NCBI RefSeq assembly: GCF_030463535.1
Contig: NC_132893.1
Coordinates: forward strand, 34,641,191 to 34,705,190
DNA: 64,000 bases
Direction: 5' to 3'
Source: Salminus brasiliensis
Lineage: Eukaryota > Chordata > Actinopteri > Characiformes > Bryconidae
The translations under genes were made by a program, and so were the position numbers. The notes below the pieces were generated by a model that had not been told where the DNA came from, ran no database searches, and was given only the letters and a program-made list of their open reading frames with translations. Below, one piece after another: positions 34,801 through 47,160 of this stretch (positions are counted from its first letter, which is position 1; every line of letters begins with the position of its first letter).

Positions 34801-37800
34801 CAAATGAAGACCTATAAAACTCTTTTACGAACATTGAGGGAGAAGGGGAGTCTAGGACCGAAGCGGAATCTTAAGACTTCGCTAATGCAAGCCTTTGAGA
34901 ACTGCCTACGGCAGAATAGCAGCAAAAACGCAAGCAGGAACATTCCTGACGTAAACACGTTCCTGCGACCAGGTTAAAACACTGCAGTACTAAAAAGAGC
35001 ACATACAGCTCATGTTCAACATTCTCTCCAAACCTACTGCAGGGTAAAGGGGGGTTTACCCCAGTAAAAGCCCGGCAGTGACAGATGGCAGAGGCCTGCC
35101 TAGGGCTCCAGTGCCTCTTACTGTAGTGTAGCCCCCAGAGAAATCTATATATAGGGCAGAGGGTAAGCCAAGCTAATCAGCTGCAGTGAAGCCCTTCCGT
35201 CCTCCACACCGTGGCACTGTACTTTGGTCTTCAGCCATAAGCTCGCTGCTGTAGACCACACCAGCGCTGCCAGGTGTACAGTTTCATAGTCATGGTGCAA
35301 TCCTCCACTTCGTGCACTACCAGTGTTTATTTATTTATTTTAAATGCGCAACTAAACCACTTCAGTGTTGGTAACTGAACTAAGAATTGTTGGAAGCACG
35401 TCACGGTATCTGACGCAACACTAACTGCTGCAGTCATGCAAAGTCATATAACCATCTTAAAGTGGTATACATGCTTTTCCTAATGTACCTGTATGTGTAA
35501 TGCACAATAACAAAAAAGGTCTCTCTAATGATACTGGTCTGGAACCAATAAATAGTGCTTTATGTATAAACGATCACAGATCAGACAGGAGATTCCTGCA
35601 AGGTGGCCATCATTACCATGTAGTAATGCAATGCCCTATACATCTAATCTATCTATCTATCTATCTATAGATAATAGATCTCTATATCTAAAATTAAAAA
35701 ATAAATAAAAACCACCAACTCTTCAGTTGCAAAGTCAAAACTTGCAATTAAATAATTTTAAATAACAGTGGTCGCGAGATACTTGCAAGGGACGTCCTGA
35801 TCCAGCATGAGGATCCTGTCCTGCTTAACAAAATTACTATCGCTTTATTGGTACTGCATTATTGGGCCGATCCTGCTCAGGCCAAATATTTTAAAGTAAG
35901 ATTACTGTTCGTGTTTGACAAAGAGACGCTCCTCATTTTCAGTTTTGGCTGATGCATTTAATTCATTTTAATATATTAATAAGTTTGACTCCTTTTATAT
36001 TTTGAATTTAAGTGCCGTGTCTAGGTCCTGCACAATTGTTTTAGTGTCAAATAGCAATTCAGCACATTTATATCTATAATTTGTTATACAAGTTAGAAAT
36101 GTAATGTTTAAGTCAATCCTGATGCCTCAAGTCTCTCCCACATGCTGAGGTATACAGTCATTAGAAAAGCAAGTATGTGCATCCCAGTACTTTTATGGGA
36201 CGTCTATGTGCCAATGAAAAATGTGTCCACCCCCTTTTAATTCCCCTGGGATTTATTGCTGACATTTCCATCCCTTGTCCGCCCCCCCCTCCCCCTCCCC
36301 ACCTCATATTCTTCCATGTCTGAGCTGTATAGGCAATAATGATGGTAAAGTAATGACTAATTTAAAAAAAAAAAAAAAAAAAACATGCCTTCTCCTATTT
36401 TCCTGCTCATCCAGCATTTATCCCACATTTTAGGCTAAACCTCTGACCGCTTTAAGAGGTGTAAAATCCCCTAGACGGCTGGGGGCACTTAAAACTGTCT
36501 GGCCCATTTCAATTCTGCCTGGATTTATAGTTTACGTTCATTTACATCAGAAGACCTCAGACATCTCCTGCTTATCCTCCTGGTTTGTGCTTGACTGACA
36601 AGTTTCACTTGGCCTGGTTCTGCAGCTGACCGCAGAAACGGGTTAGAGCTTCAGTAAGTCAGCTTCACTTCGTGAATACCCGCAGAGTGAGCGCAACTCC
36701 GCTGCACAACGCTAGTCTACGCCATTAGCGTACCCGAGCCTGGAAATAAACGCAGGGAAAGGGACACCTAGTCCAATACGCGTAGATTTTTATTTATTTA
36801 ATTTTTTTTTTGTATATATAAACCCACAGTTCTGGTCTGTAATACCATTTTAGAGTCTCTGCTATTTTTTATTTTATTTATTTATTTATTTTTTTACTTC
36901 TCTTACTTTCAGGAACTGGTTGAATGGAAACACGCGGTTTTCCGAGGCTGATGCAACACACAGGATGCTCCATAGAGGCCATATAAGAGGTCATTACATA
37001 TTCAGCTATTGTTTAACGCGTATTTTAAAGCATTTCGATTTAAAAATACACATACAAACATAGTTGAGTCATTTTAAACGTTTTAAAGAGACAAAAAAAA
37101 GCCAAAACGGTGGACTACTGCTGCTACGCTCCGGAGGCGTAGCCCCCAGCACGTGGGGTGCAACGGAGAAAACGTGCGTCCTGTAGATACAGCTGAATTA
37201 TCACAATTTACAAAAAACAAAACCTATAAAATTACAAAATAAGGTGGTAAATCGCTTTTAAGTAGGTTTAAGTCAGGGTTCAGTTATTAACGTTATTGTG
37301 GCCTTTAGTATAACCACAGGCGTAAAGACCTCACATTTAGGACTGGCATTCTGCTCAACACGACGTTTAATACCTGGAGCTGTGTTGCAGTTTGTTTCCC
37401 AGACAAAAAAAAGCGAAATAAAATAAAAATGCATTAATTATCCATTAAAAACACAACAAACCTAAGCACGCACTGCCGGCAGCTTCCGCCATGCTGCGCG
37501 CCAATAGTCCCGGCTACTCCTCCTCTGTTACCCTCACCTCCGCAGGCCACCACACACACCGGTACACGGTCTCCCAATATTTTTCACTCTAAGTGACTAA
37601 TTTTGTGCATGGCATTAAAAATAAGCCAGTCTAAAGAGCCTAGATTAGGATAAAGCGGGGCCTGTGAGGAAATCCCTCCGCCGGACATGGCCGGCTCAGG
37701 CCTGGCAGCATGGTGCTCACCGGCCTCGGCTATTATATAGCATAGCATAGCTAGCTAGCTACGATGAAACCATCACATTTTTGCACGGCACGATAATCAA

Positions 37801-38124
37801 GCGATTATTCTTAACCTCGCCGCATTACTTAGTGATATTTAATAGCAAAATGCTCGCTGTATTCATACCATTCACACTACTGTTTGGCGACACGCGTACT
37901 GCGCATAGGCAGGCTGAGCTAGGCTGGTTAGCTTGCTGCTAACACTAGCGCTAGCACTAGCACTAGCCAGCTACATCCCCGATGACATCAGCCAGGGTTT
38001 AAACACATTTCAGGTCAAATGTAGGCTACCTACCGGGGTGTCCTTCACCGACGGACTCGGACGTGAACAGAAAGCAGTCTTCCTCGATGATGGAGTTGTG
38101 AAAGCCGTTGATTTGCCCGTTCAT
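31837..38124 (-). CDS. mat2a: S-adenosylmethionine synthetase (methionine adenosyltransferase 2 catalytic subunit)
   Basis: Nine exons read on the - strand: 38124-38034, 34742-34665, 34329-34207, 33819-33707, 33622-33479, 33314-33096, 32872-32690, 32520-32387, 31939-31837. All have GT-AG borders and join in frame to 395 aa, the length of the vertebrate enzyme. It makes S-adenosylmethionine from methionine and ATP in the cytosol and nucleus, usually with MAT2B. Visible motifs are GEGHPDK (26-32; H29 and D31), [12 protein letters not shown] (131-142), the ATP/phosphate segment GGGAFSGKD (278-286; K285) followed by K289 and D291, and the C-terminus [10 protein letters not shown]. The start MNGQINGF is the family N-terminus. 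No break or missing catalytic residue is seen. Regulation is written in the 3' UTR by six METTL16-type hairpins. The mat2a paralogue (fish often have two) cannot be specified. Confidence 0.98.
32227..32260. repeat. Poly(A)/(T) tract in mat2a intron 8
   Basis: A run of about 22 A on the + strand, so poly(T) in the transcript, near the middle of the last intron. Possibly a worn retroposon tail; no body is recognisable. Confidence 0.7.
34743..38033 (-). other. mat2a: mat2a intron 1 (3.3 kb)
   Basis: The only large intron of the gene. It holds a short (TCTA)n tract at 35648-35669, an A-run at 36363-36382 and pyrimidine-rich tracts. No embedded gene was seen. Open frames such as 34588-34785 on the + strand are antisense shadows. 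Confidence 0.85.
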
Positions 38125-38400
38125 GTTGTGATAGCAGAGAGAAGCCGCGGGTTTAAAGGAGCAACGCGAGCGACAGGGCGCACAAACAGGCAGAGATTAG
38201 CGGTGATGGAGCTGTTCGGCTGTTCTCCTTCAAGGCCCCCAGAAACCCTCCTGTTTCAGTCTTCAAACCGGGACCGTTCTTCGACCAGCCTGCTGTGTAG
38301 ACCTGACCTCAAATGTGCGCAGAGGCCGCTGCTGTCGTTTTTATCCCTCCCCTCCGGGCCAAAGCTCACAGAGCTGTCAGTCATCTCCCCGAGCCAATCA
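38125..38400 (-). promoter_or_regulatory. mat2a promoter and 5' UTR
   Basis: GC-richer than its surroundings. Reading the - strand, an inverted CCAAT box (ATTGG; + strand CCAAT at 38394-38398) is followed about 50 bases on by GGGATAAAAACG (about 38335-38347), a TATA-like box. A start near 38310 would give a 5' UTR of about 185 bases. Distances are normal for a CCAAT/TATA promoter; the start site is inferred. Confidence 0.55.
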
Positions 38401-38559
38401 GAGACGAGCGGCGGAACTGGCGATCAGAGGAATCATTTATGAATGAAGTTTTATAATTAGATTATTTCTCATGCTTCAGTTTCTGACATCACTGTCTCAC
38501 AAAACCTTGTCTTACCATTTGTTTTTAGAATTTTTTGGACTAATCTGAATCTGGCAGGT

Positions 38560-38670
38560 GTATTTTGCATTGTGTCAAAGTGTTATGATGAATGGACTAA
38601 TAGAAATGCTCCAGGAAGACATGATATAACATCTTTTTACATTGACTTCCATTGGAAGTCTTTGGATTGG
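38560..38670. repeat. Dispersed repeat E, copy 3
   Basis: 'tttttacattgacttccatt' followed by 'ggaagtcttt', preceded by 'aatggactaatagaaatgct'. Matches 5638-5740 and 10256-10345. It lies between the mat2a promoter and the 33-bp array. Confidence 0.65.
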
Positions 38671-38692
38671 TTTATATATAGGGCAGAGGGTC

Positions 38693-41570
38693 TTGGTTTT
38701 AATAGTGTATGTAATCAGATTTGGTTTGGTTTTAATAATATTTGTAATTAGACTCGTCTTGGTTTAGATAAGATATGCAATTAGACTCGTCTTGGTTTTA
38801 ATAGTATATGTAATCAGATTTGTGTTGGTTTAAATAGTATATGTAATCAGATTCATCTTGGTTTAGATAGTATATGTAATTAGACTTGTCTTCGTTTTAA
38901 TAGTATATGTAATCAGATTCATCTTGGTTCAGATAGTATATGTAATCAGACTCATCTTGGTTTTAATAGTATATGTAATCAGACTCATCTTGGTTTAAAT
39001 AGTATATGTAATCAGACTCATCTTGGTTTAAATAGTATATGTAATCAGATTCATCTTGGTTTTAATAGTATATGTAATCAGATTCATCTTGGTTTAAATA
39101 GTATATGTAATCAGACTCATCTGGGCTTTAATAGTGTATGTAATCAGACTCGTCTTGGCTTTAATAGTATATGTAATCAGATCCGTGTTGGTTTAGATAG
39201 TATATGTAATCAGATTCGTGTTGGTTTAGATAGTATATGTAATTAGACTCGTCTGGGTTTTAATAGTGTTGTAACCAGACTCGTCTTGGTTTTAATAGTA
39301 TATGTAATCAGACTCATCTTGGCTTTAATAGTGTATGTAATCAGATTCATCTTGGTTTAGATAGTATATGTAATCAGATTCATGTTGGTTTAGATAGTAT
39401 ATGTAATCAGATTTGTCTTGGTTTAAATAGTATATGTAATCAGATTCGTGTTGGTTTAGATAGTATATGTAATCAGACTCATCTTGGTTTTAATAGTATA
39501 TGTAATCAGATTCGTGTTGGTTTAGATAGTATATGTGATCAGATTTGTCTTGGTTTTAATAGTATATGTAATCAGACTCTTCTTGGTTTAAATAGTATAT
39601 GTAATCAGATTCGTGTTGGTTTAGATAGTATATGTAATCAGATTTGTCTTGGTTTTAATAGTATATGTAATCAGACTCGTCCTGGCTTTAATAATGTATG
39701 TAATCAGACTCATCTTGGTTTTAATAGTATATGTAATCAGATTCGTGTTGGTTTAGATAGTATATGTAATCAGATTTGTCTTGGTTTAAATACTATATGT
39801 AATCAGATTCGTGTTGGTTTAGATAGTATATGTAATCAGATTTGTCTTGGTTTAAATAGTATATGTAATCAGATTCGTGTTGGTTTAGATAGTATATGTA
39901 ATCAGATTTGTCTTGGTTTAAATAGTATATGTAATCAGATTTGTCTTGGTTTTAATAGTATATGTAATCAGACTTGTCCTGGCTTTAATAGTGTATGTAA
40001 TCAGACTCATCTTGGTTTTAATAGTATACATAATCAGATTCATCTTGGTTTAGATAAGATATGTAATTAGACTCTTGGTTTTAATAGTGTATGTAACCAG
40101 ACTTGTGTTGGTTTTAATAGTATATGTAATCAGATTCGTGTTGGTTTAAATAGTATATGTAATCAGACTCATCTTGGTTTTAATAGTATACATAATCTGA
40201 TTCATCTTGGTTTAGATAAGATATGTAATTAGACTCGTCTTGGTTTTAATAGTGTATGTAATCAGACTCCTTTTGGTTTTAATAGTATACATAATCTGAT
40301 TCATCTTGGTTTAGATAGTATACATAATCAGATTCATCTTGGTTTAGATAAGATATGTAATTAGACTCGTCTTGGTTTTAATAGTATATGTAATCAGACT
40401 CGTCTTGGTTTAAATAGTATATGTAATCAGACTCATCTTGGCTTTAATAGTGTATGTAATGAGACTTGTTCTGGCTTTAATAGTATATGTAATCAGATTT
40501 GTGTTGGTTTAAATAGTATATGTAATCAGACTCATCTTGGTTTTAATAGTATACATAATCTGATTCATCTTGGTTTAGATAGTATACATAATCTGATTCG
40601 TCTTGGTTTAAATAGTATATGTAATCAGATTCATGTTGGTTTTAATAGTATATGTAATCAGACACATCTTGGCTTTAATAGTGTATGTAATCAGACTTGT
40701 GTTGGTTTTAATAGTATATGTAATCAGACTCATCTTGGCTTTAATAGTATACATAATCTGATTCATCTTGGTTTAGATAGTATACATAATCTGATTCGTC
40801 TTGGTTTAAATAGTATATGTAATCAGATTCATGTTGGTTTTAATAGTATATGTAATCAGACACATCTTGGCTTTAATAGTGTATGTAATCAGACTTGTGT
40901 TGGTTTTAATAGTATATGTAATCAGACTCATCTTGGCTTTAATAGTATACATAATCTGATTCATCTTGGTTTAGATAGTATACATAATCTGATTCGTCTT
41001 GGTTTAAATAGTATATGTAATCAGATTCATGTTGGTTTTAATAGTATATGTAATCAGACACATCTTGGCTTTAATAGTGTATGTAATCAGACTTGTGTTG
41101 GTTTTAATAGTATATGTAATCAGACACATCTTGGTTTTAATAGTATATGTAATCAGACTTGTGTTGGTTTAGATAGTATATGTAATCAGACTTGTGTTGG
41201 TTTTAATAGTATATGTAATCAGACTTGTGTTGGTTTAGATAGTATATGTAATCAGACTTGTGTTGGTTTTAATAGTATATGTAATCAGACTCATCTTGGC
41301 TTTAATAGTGTATGTAATCAGATTTGTCTTGGTTTTAATAGTATATGTAATCAGATTCATGTTGGTTTTAATAGTATATGTAATCAGACTCATCTTGGTT
41401 TTAATAGTATATGTAATCAGACTTGTGTTGGTTTAGATAGTATATGTAATCAGACTTGTGTTGGTTTTAATAGTATATGTAATCAGACTCATCTTGGCTT
41501 TAATAGTGTATGTAATCAGATTTGTCTTGGTTTTAATAGTATATGTAATCGGACTCTTCCTGGCTTTGAT
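38693..41570. repeat. 33-bp minisatellite, about 87 copies
   Basis: Near-continuous copies of a 33-bp unit, TTGGTTTTAATAGTATATGT followed by AATCAGACTCATC. Variants include TTTAGATAG, ATACATAATCTG and CATGTTGG. Between about 40540 and 41130 a six-unit block of about 198 bp repeats three times, a higher-order structure. Not CRISPR: there are no unique spacers. It ends about 0.3 kb upstream of the mat2a promoter. Confidence 0.97.
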
Positions 41571-44062
41571 AAGATTTGTACTCCATTGATTTGGTCTTGA
41601 TTGTAATCGTACTTTTGGTCTTCGAAATTGTTCTCGTGTAACTTTGTGACTTTTTGAACTTTTTGAACACATTGTTGACTCGTACTCAAGCACTTTTATC
41701 AGTCTGTGAATTATGTTTCTGGTGATGACGTTTGGGTTTGAGAGTAGAACAGTTTTTTCTATCAGGTTTTTTGTGACGGTGATGATAAACAACAAATTAC
41801 ATATAGCTACTTATATATATATAATATAGGGGATTATTAGTAAACAAACATATTTAGATACATATATAATACATATGGGACATATTATTATGTAGGGACC
41901 GTATATGTATGTAACCCCTAATTGTTGCAGTCATTTCTTTTTTGCACTTTATGTAAATCACACTGTATTTTGCACTTCTGGTTGGATGCTAACTGCATTT
42001 CATTGGCTTTGTATGTGTACTCTGCACATTGACAATAAAGTTGAATCTAATCTAATCTAATCTTATATGAATAAATGAGAATAAATGCAGAACATTTTTG
42101 TCCTCTGTGAACTAAGTCTTGTTGCTGTCATGTAAAAACCATATTGCTCAGTTTTTATTATTTATCAAGGTTTTTCTTTATGAGCTTTTTGTGTGACAGC
42201 ACAACGTTATACAAATCATTACTGTCTGATTGGAGTACATGTCATTGCACAAAATGATAGGAAATGGTAAAAATATAAAGGGGTCTTTGTACAATCCCCA
42301 AACCCTTGCCCACACTTATGGTCATCCTGAACATTGCCTGTATAATATTGATTAACTGACATTGCAATACGCACATTTTTGCTCATGGGCTCCCCCTACA
42401 GTTGTAGTGATTCCCTATTACTCCACTGCAGTAAATGCAAATCCCTATCAGTATACAGTATGTATGGGTATATAATCGCATCCATAATCACACAGCTCCA
42501 GTTTCAGTCTTAGCGCAGTACAGCTTTAGCAGGTGAGGATTTATGTAACTGCTCCTGTACTTTGTTCAGGGGTAACCTGTAAAGATCCTCCAAGGTCGTT
42601 CAGATCACTCTAGACAGTCCATTAGTCACTTTACCCTGCACCACTGAATTAGTGAGCTAAGGGGGCTGGCTGATAAGCTCATTGCACAGCTCTCTGCTGA
42701 TTGCTCTTCATGGCCCAGACGTACAGTTCAAGGACGTGTCTACTTGGATCCTAGGAGTACTGAGCTAACTCACCTAAACAAGAGATTAAATAAAATGCAA
42801 GAGATTTTCAGAAGTTAGAAAGTCATTCGTTTTGTGGATTTGTAAAATCGTGGTTCATTGAAGAGAAACCTTTTACTCTTCATTTCTTTGCAGTGGTGGT
42901 AAATGAAACCAGGTCAGTTTCCATGACTATGACACAAATATAGCCCCTATTTTATTATCTACAAGACTATCTAAACCCACCAGTGAAGCTACACAAGTCT
43001 TCTGAGATGTATATGGAGTAATGATGATGATGAAGATGAGGATGATGGTAAAATAGTGGAGAATCTCAACCAATACAGTTTTCTTTAGGGACTACGTTTG
43101 GCCATATCCCTCCACCATAGGTGCATTAAAAAAGGCCTGAAACTGTCCCGGGCATCAGGCAGTGTACTCATAACCATTTGTCTGTAAGGGAGCTTTTAGG
43201 GAGCTTCAGATGTCTTGGTCCGTTCACCAGCTAAAATCACAATATTAATTATATTAATTATGCACAAATTAAATAGGAAAAAAAGTGTGAAATTCCCCCT
43301 TTGAAGACATAGTTAAAGACACAAAATTAGTCCTGAATTGTGAATTTGCTCCTTTTTTACATCGCTTGAAAACACCAACTGCTCTTTAGATTATGATGAG
43401 AAACTATATAGAAATAGAAATTAATAGAATCTCACATTAATGTACATTATTGTTAAAAATTCAGCAATAAATATGTAGTTGTGACTGTGAAACTACGCAT
43501 AATACGTTTTTTCTTCCTAAAATGTCCGCTAAATTAATATAAAATGTAGAAATTTTATATTTTTTATAAAATGCTCCCAGAATTACAAAATAAAATTCAG
43601 TTACAGAAACTAAAGCTTTAATAATCCATCGTTTTGCACAACTGCATTAATACTCATCATATGACTCAGCAAAGGGAAATGCCCTTTGGACACACAGTCA
43701 GCAAGTTTACGACTTGTTAATATACACTCAGACGTGTGTGTGCTCACACACACATACATACTTTTTTAAGGTTCAAGCACATTTCTTTCAGATAACAGCT
43801 TCACAGGTCCATAGCATGATAAGTCCTCCATGATCTGCTGACTGCAATGGCCCCAGGTTCGATGAGCGGCTGAGCGGGGGGGTGCGTGGAGGTCTTAGGG
43901 TTCAGTGCTGTTTGTATGGATGAAGATGATGATGGTTTTATCTTCTTCTGAGAATAACCCCCTCAGTGAAGCTCTGTGACCAGGCTCTCTGGTGTGTTAA
44001 GTGTGTGTAGTTAGTTTGGGAGGGCACCAAGAGCAGGTCACTGTAGTTCAGCGTGTCTTAAG

Positions 44063-44105
<43 letters not shown>

Positions 44106-44160
44106 CTTCTTCAGCAGGCTTTAGGGGTTCCTCTCAACATAAGCAGCTTTAGAAACAGAT
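41571..44160. other. Gene-free stretch with one LINE tail
   Basis: Bases 41935-42062 ('gcactttatgtaaatcacac', 'gacaataaagttgaatctaa' with TCTAATCTAATC repeats) are an L2-like retrotransposon 3' end in + orientation. A (GT)n tract lies at 44067-44102. No exon supported elsewhere. Confidence 0.6.
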
Positions 44161-44164
44161 CATC

Positions 44165-46010
44165 TCCATTAGCATTTAGTTCAGTTCAATTAAATTGAGT
44201 TCAGTTCATTTGAAATCAGTTCAGTGTAATTCAGTTCAGTTCAGTGTAATTAAGTTCAGTTCAGTTCAGTGTAATTCAGTTCAGTTCAGTTCGGCGTAAT
44301 TCAGTTTTGTTCAGTTCAAGTCTGTAATTTAGCTCAGTTAAGTTCAATTCAGTGTAATTCAGTTCAGTTCATTTCAGTTCAGTTCAGTTCAATTCAGTTT
44401 AGTTTAGTTCAGTTCAGTCCAGTTTAGTTCAGTTCAGTTCAGTTCAGTTCAGTTCAGTTCAGTTCAATTCAGTTCAGTTCAATTCAGTTTAGTTCAGTTT
44501 AGTTCAGTGTAACTCAGTTCAGTTCAGTTCAATTCAGTTCAGTTCAGTTTAGTTCAGTGTAATTCAGTTCAGTTCAATTCAGTATAGATCAGTTCAGTTC
44601 AATTCAGTTTAGTTCAGTTTAGTTCAGTGTAATTCAGTTCAGTTCAATTCAGTATAGTTCAGTTCAGTTCAATTCAGTTTTGTTTTTCTGATATCAGTTC
44701 AGCTCTATTGAGTGTAATTCAGTTCAGTTCAGTTCAGTTTAGTTCAGTTTAGCTCAGTGTAATTCAGTTCAGTTCAATTCACTATAGTTCAGTTCAGTTC
44801 AATTCAGTTTAGTTCAGTTTAGTTCAGTGTAATTCAGTTCAGTTCAATTCAGTATAGTTTAGTTCAGTTCAATTCAGTTTTGTTTTTCTGAAATCAGTTC
44901 AGCTCTATTGAGTGTAATTCAGTTCAGTTCAGTTCCATTCAGTTCAGTTGAATTCAGTTCAGTTCCGTTAATATCAGTTCAGTTGAATTCAGTTCAGTTC
45001 AGTTCAGTTCAGTTTAGTTGAATTCAGTTCAATTGAATTCAGTTCAGTTCCATTCAGTTGAATTCAGTTTAGTTCAGTTAAATTCAGTTAAATTCAGTTC
45101 AGTTGAATTCAGTTCCGTCCACTGCTTTTCAGTTAAGTTCAGTTCAGTTCAGTTCAGTTCAGTTCAATTCAGTTCAGTTCAATTCAGTTTAGTTCAGTTT
45201 AGTTCAGTGTAACTCAGTTCAGTTCAGTTCAATTCAGTTCAGTTCAGTTTAGTTCAGTGTAATTCAGTTCAGTTCAATTCAGTATAGTTCAGTTCAGTTC
45301 AATTCAGTTTAGTTCAGTTTAGTTCAGTGTAATTCAGTTCAGTTCAATTCAGTATAGTTCAGTTCAGTTCAATTCAGTTTTGTTTTTCTGAAATCAGTTC
45401 AGCTCTATTGAGTGTAATTCAGTTCAGTTCAGTTCAGTTTAGTTCAGTTTAGCTCAGTGTAATTCAGTTCAGTTCAATTCACTATAGTTCAGTTCAGTTC
45501 AATTCAGTTTAGTTCAGTTTAGTTCAGTGTAATTCAGTTCAGTTCAATTCAGTATAGTTCAGTTCAGTTCAATTCAGTTTTGTTTTTCTGAAATCAGTTC
45601 AGCTCTATTGAGTGTAATTCAGTTCAGTTCAGTTCCATTCAGTTCAGTTGAATTCAGTTCAGTTCCGTTAATATCAGTTCAGTTGAATTCAGTTCAGTTC
45701 CGTTAATATCAGTTCAGTTGAATTCAGTTCAGTTCAGTTCAGTTTAGTTGAATTCAGTTCAATTGAATTCAGTTCAGTTCCATTCAGTTGAATTCAGTTT
45801 AGTTCAGTTAAATTCAGTTAAATTCAGTTCAGTTGAATTCAGTTCCGTCCACTGCTTTTCAGTTAAGTTCAGTTTCAGTGCACTTATGTTAAGTAAAGTT
45901 AAGTTCAGTTCAGCTGAATTCAATTAAGCTCAGTTCAGTTCAATTTCATTTATTTCAAATGAGTTCAGCTCCTTTCAGTATAGTTTAGTTGAATTCATTT
46001 GAAGCTCAAC
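44165..46010. repeat. TTCAG pentanucleotide array with long duplications
   Basis: Nearly pure TTCAG/TTCAA/TTTAG pentamers. Non-repeat landmarks show larger copying: 'agttccgtccactgcttttc' occurs at 45111 and 45841 (730 bp apart), and 'ttttgtttttctg' blocks near 44677, 44878, 45388 and 45576. The small + strand ORFs (for example 45018-45212) are artefacts. Confidence 0.97.
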
Positions 46011-47160
46011 ATTTCATTGTGTATTTTGTAATTTTTAATTCAACAATTAATATTTTGAGTTTATTTGCATCTGTTTAGAAATGATCTTTTCAGTCCAAAT
46101 CATGTATTCATGCTATTTGACCCTGTATGATCTATGATATTCTTACAGAGCTGATTCATAGTGAACTACAATGGCTGTATAATCCTATAGAAGCTCCTGC
46201 AGTTTTAACACCTAAACCTGCAAACTCACTCTTTACTCAACACACCTCCGCTTAATCGCCAGGGGTGTGTACCTGGACCACCAATCAAAATGCAGCTCGA
46301 GGGCCATCGCCCATGGGAACACCTAGCATAACAAACCGCTCGCACACAAACACTGGCACCCAGATAACGCAGCACCAGGCCTGTTCAGAGGGTGACAAAT
46401 ACAGTCCTACATTATACACTACTGGGTGACCTCAGGCCTGCGTGGCTTAAAGTGCCGTCCAGTCTCCGGTGCTGCACTTTCCCAACCTCTCAGACACAGA
46501 TTTGATTTAACAGAGGGGCATTGTGTACATTTATGTAAGGGACATTACTCTAAGAACTGGGTGAAAAGGCACAATGCGACGCTCAGCTGCTCCGGGAACT
46601 CAGACTTTAAAGCTCAGTTTATGTATTGCACAGTTGTAGCCTGTGGTATAAGCTGGAAGAATGGCTGCAATCAGACCATCATGTGCCTCAGTGACACTGC
46701 CTAATGTGCTCATTTCTGACAGCAGCACTGTTCTGAAGTTCTGTGCTAAGACACTGTATGTATGTGTTGACGTATTATACATGTACTTTTAGTAAACTTC
46801 AATATTTTCAATATATAAAATTGGGTATTTGGAATTTTGGTGCCAAGGCTTCCCATATAATGGCATCATTTTCATGTATGATTTGCAGAAATATGTATTC
46901 ACATTTTTGTTAATTATTGTATTTTTAAAATGTTGATTTTATTCCTGTATTTAAAAATATATATATTGTACATATATTTTTCAATATAATGGAATTTGTA
47001 CATATGTTTTCCTGCAATATTGGGATATAAGGGGAGGATATATTGGGATATAAGACATATTGAAATTTATTGTGTAGGATATATTTTAGATGTAATATTT
47101 TTGGGATTTCTTATATATATGTAATATTTCTATTACATATAATTATATTTTGCACATTGT
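46011..47160. other. Gene-free stretch
   Basis: A 92-codon frame at 46426-46704 has no recognised domain and no splice context. The region after 46790 is very AT-rich with ATATAT tracts. Confidence 0.5.

Noticed and set aside
37933-38442. 169-codon plus-strand ORF
   Set aside because: Antisense to mat2a exon 1, its 5' UTR and promoter; no recognised domain.
38693-41570. CRISPR-like regular array
   Set aside because: Units follow head to tail without unique spacers, and the host is a vertebrate; it is a minisatellite.
45018-45212. ORF encoding SVQFSSVQFSSV repeats
   Set aside because: Translation of the TTCAG pentamer array.
46426-46704. 92-codon ORF with several cysteines
   Set aside because: No signal peptide, recognised domain or splice context; length is compatible with chance.
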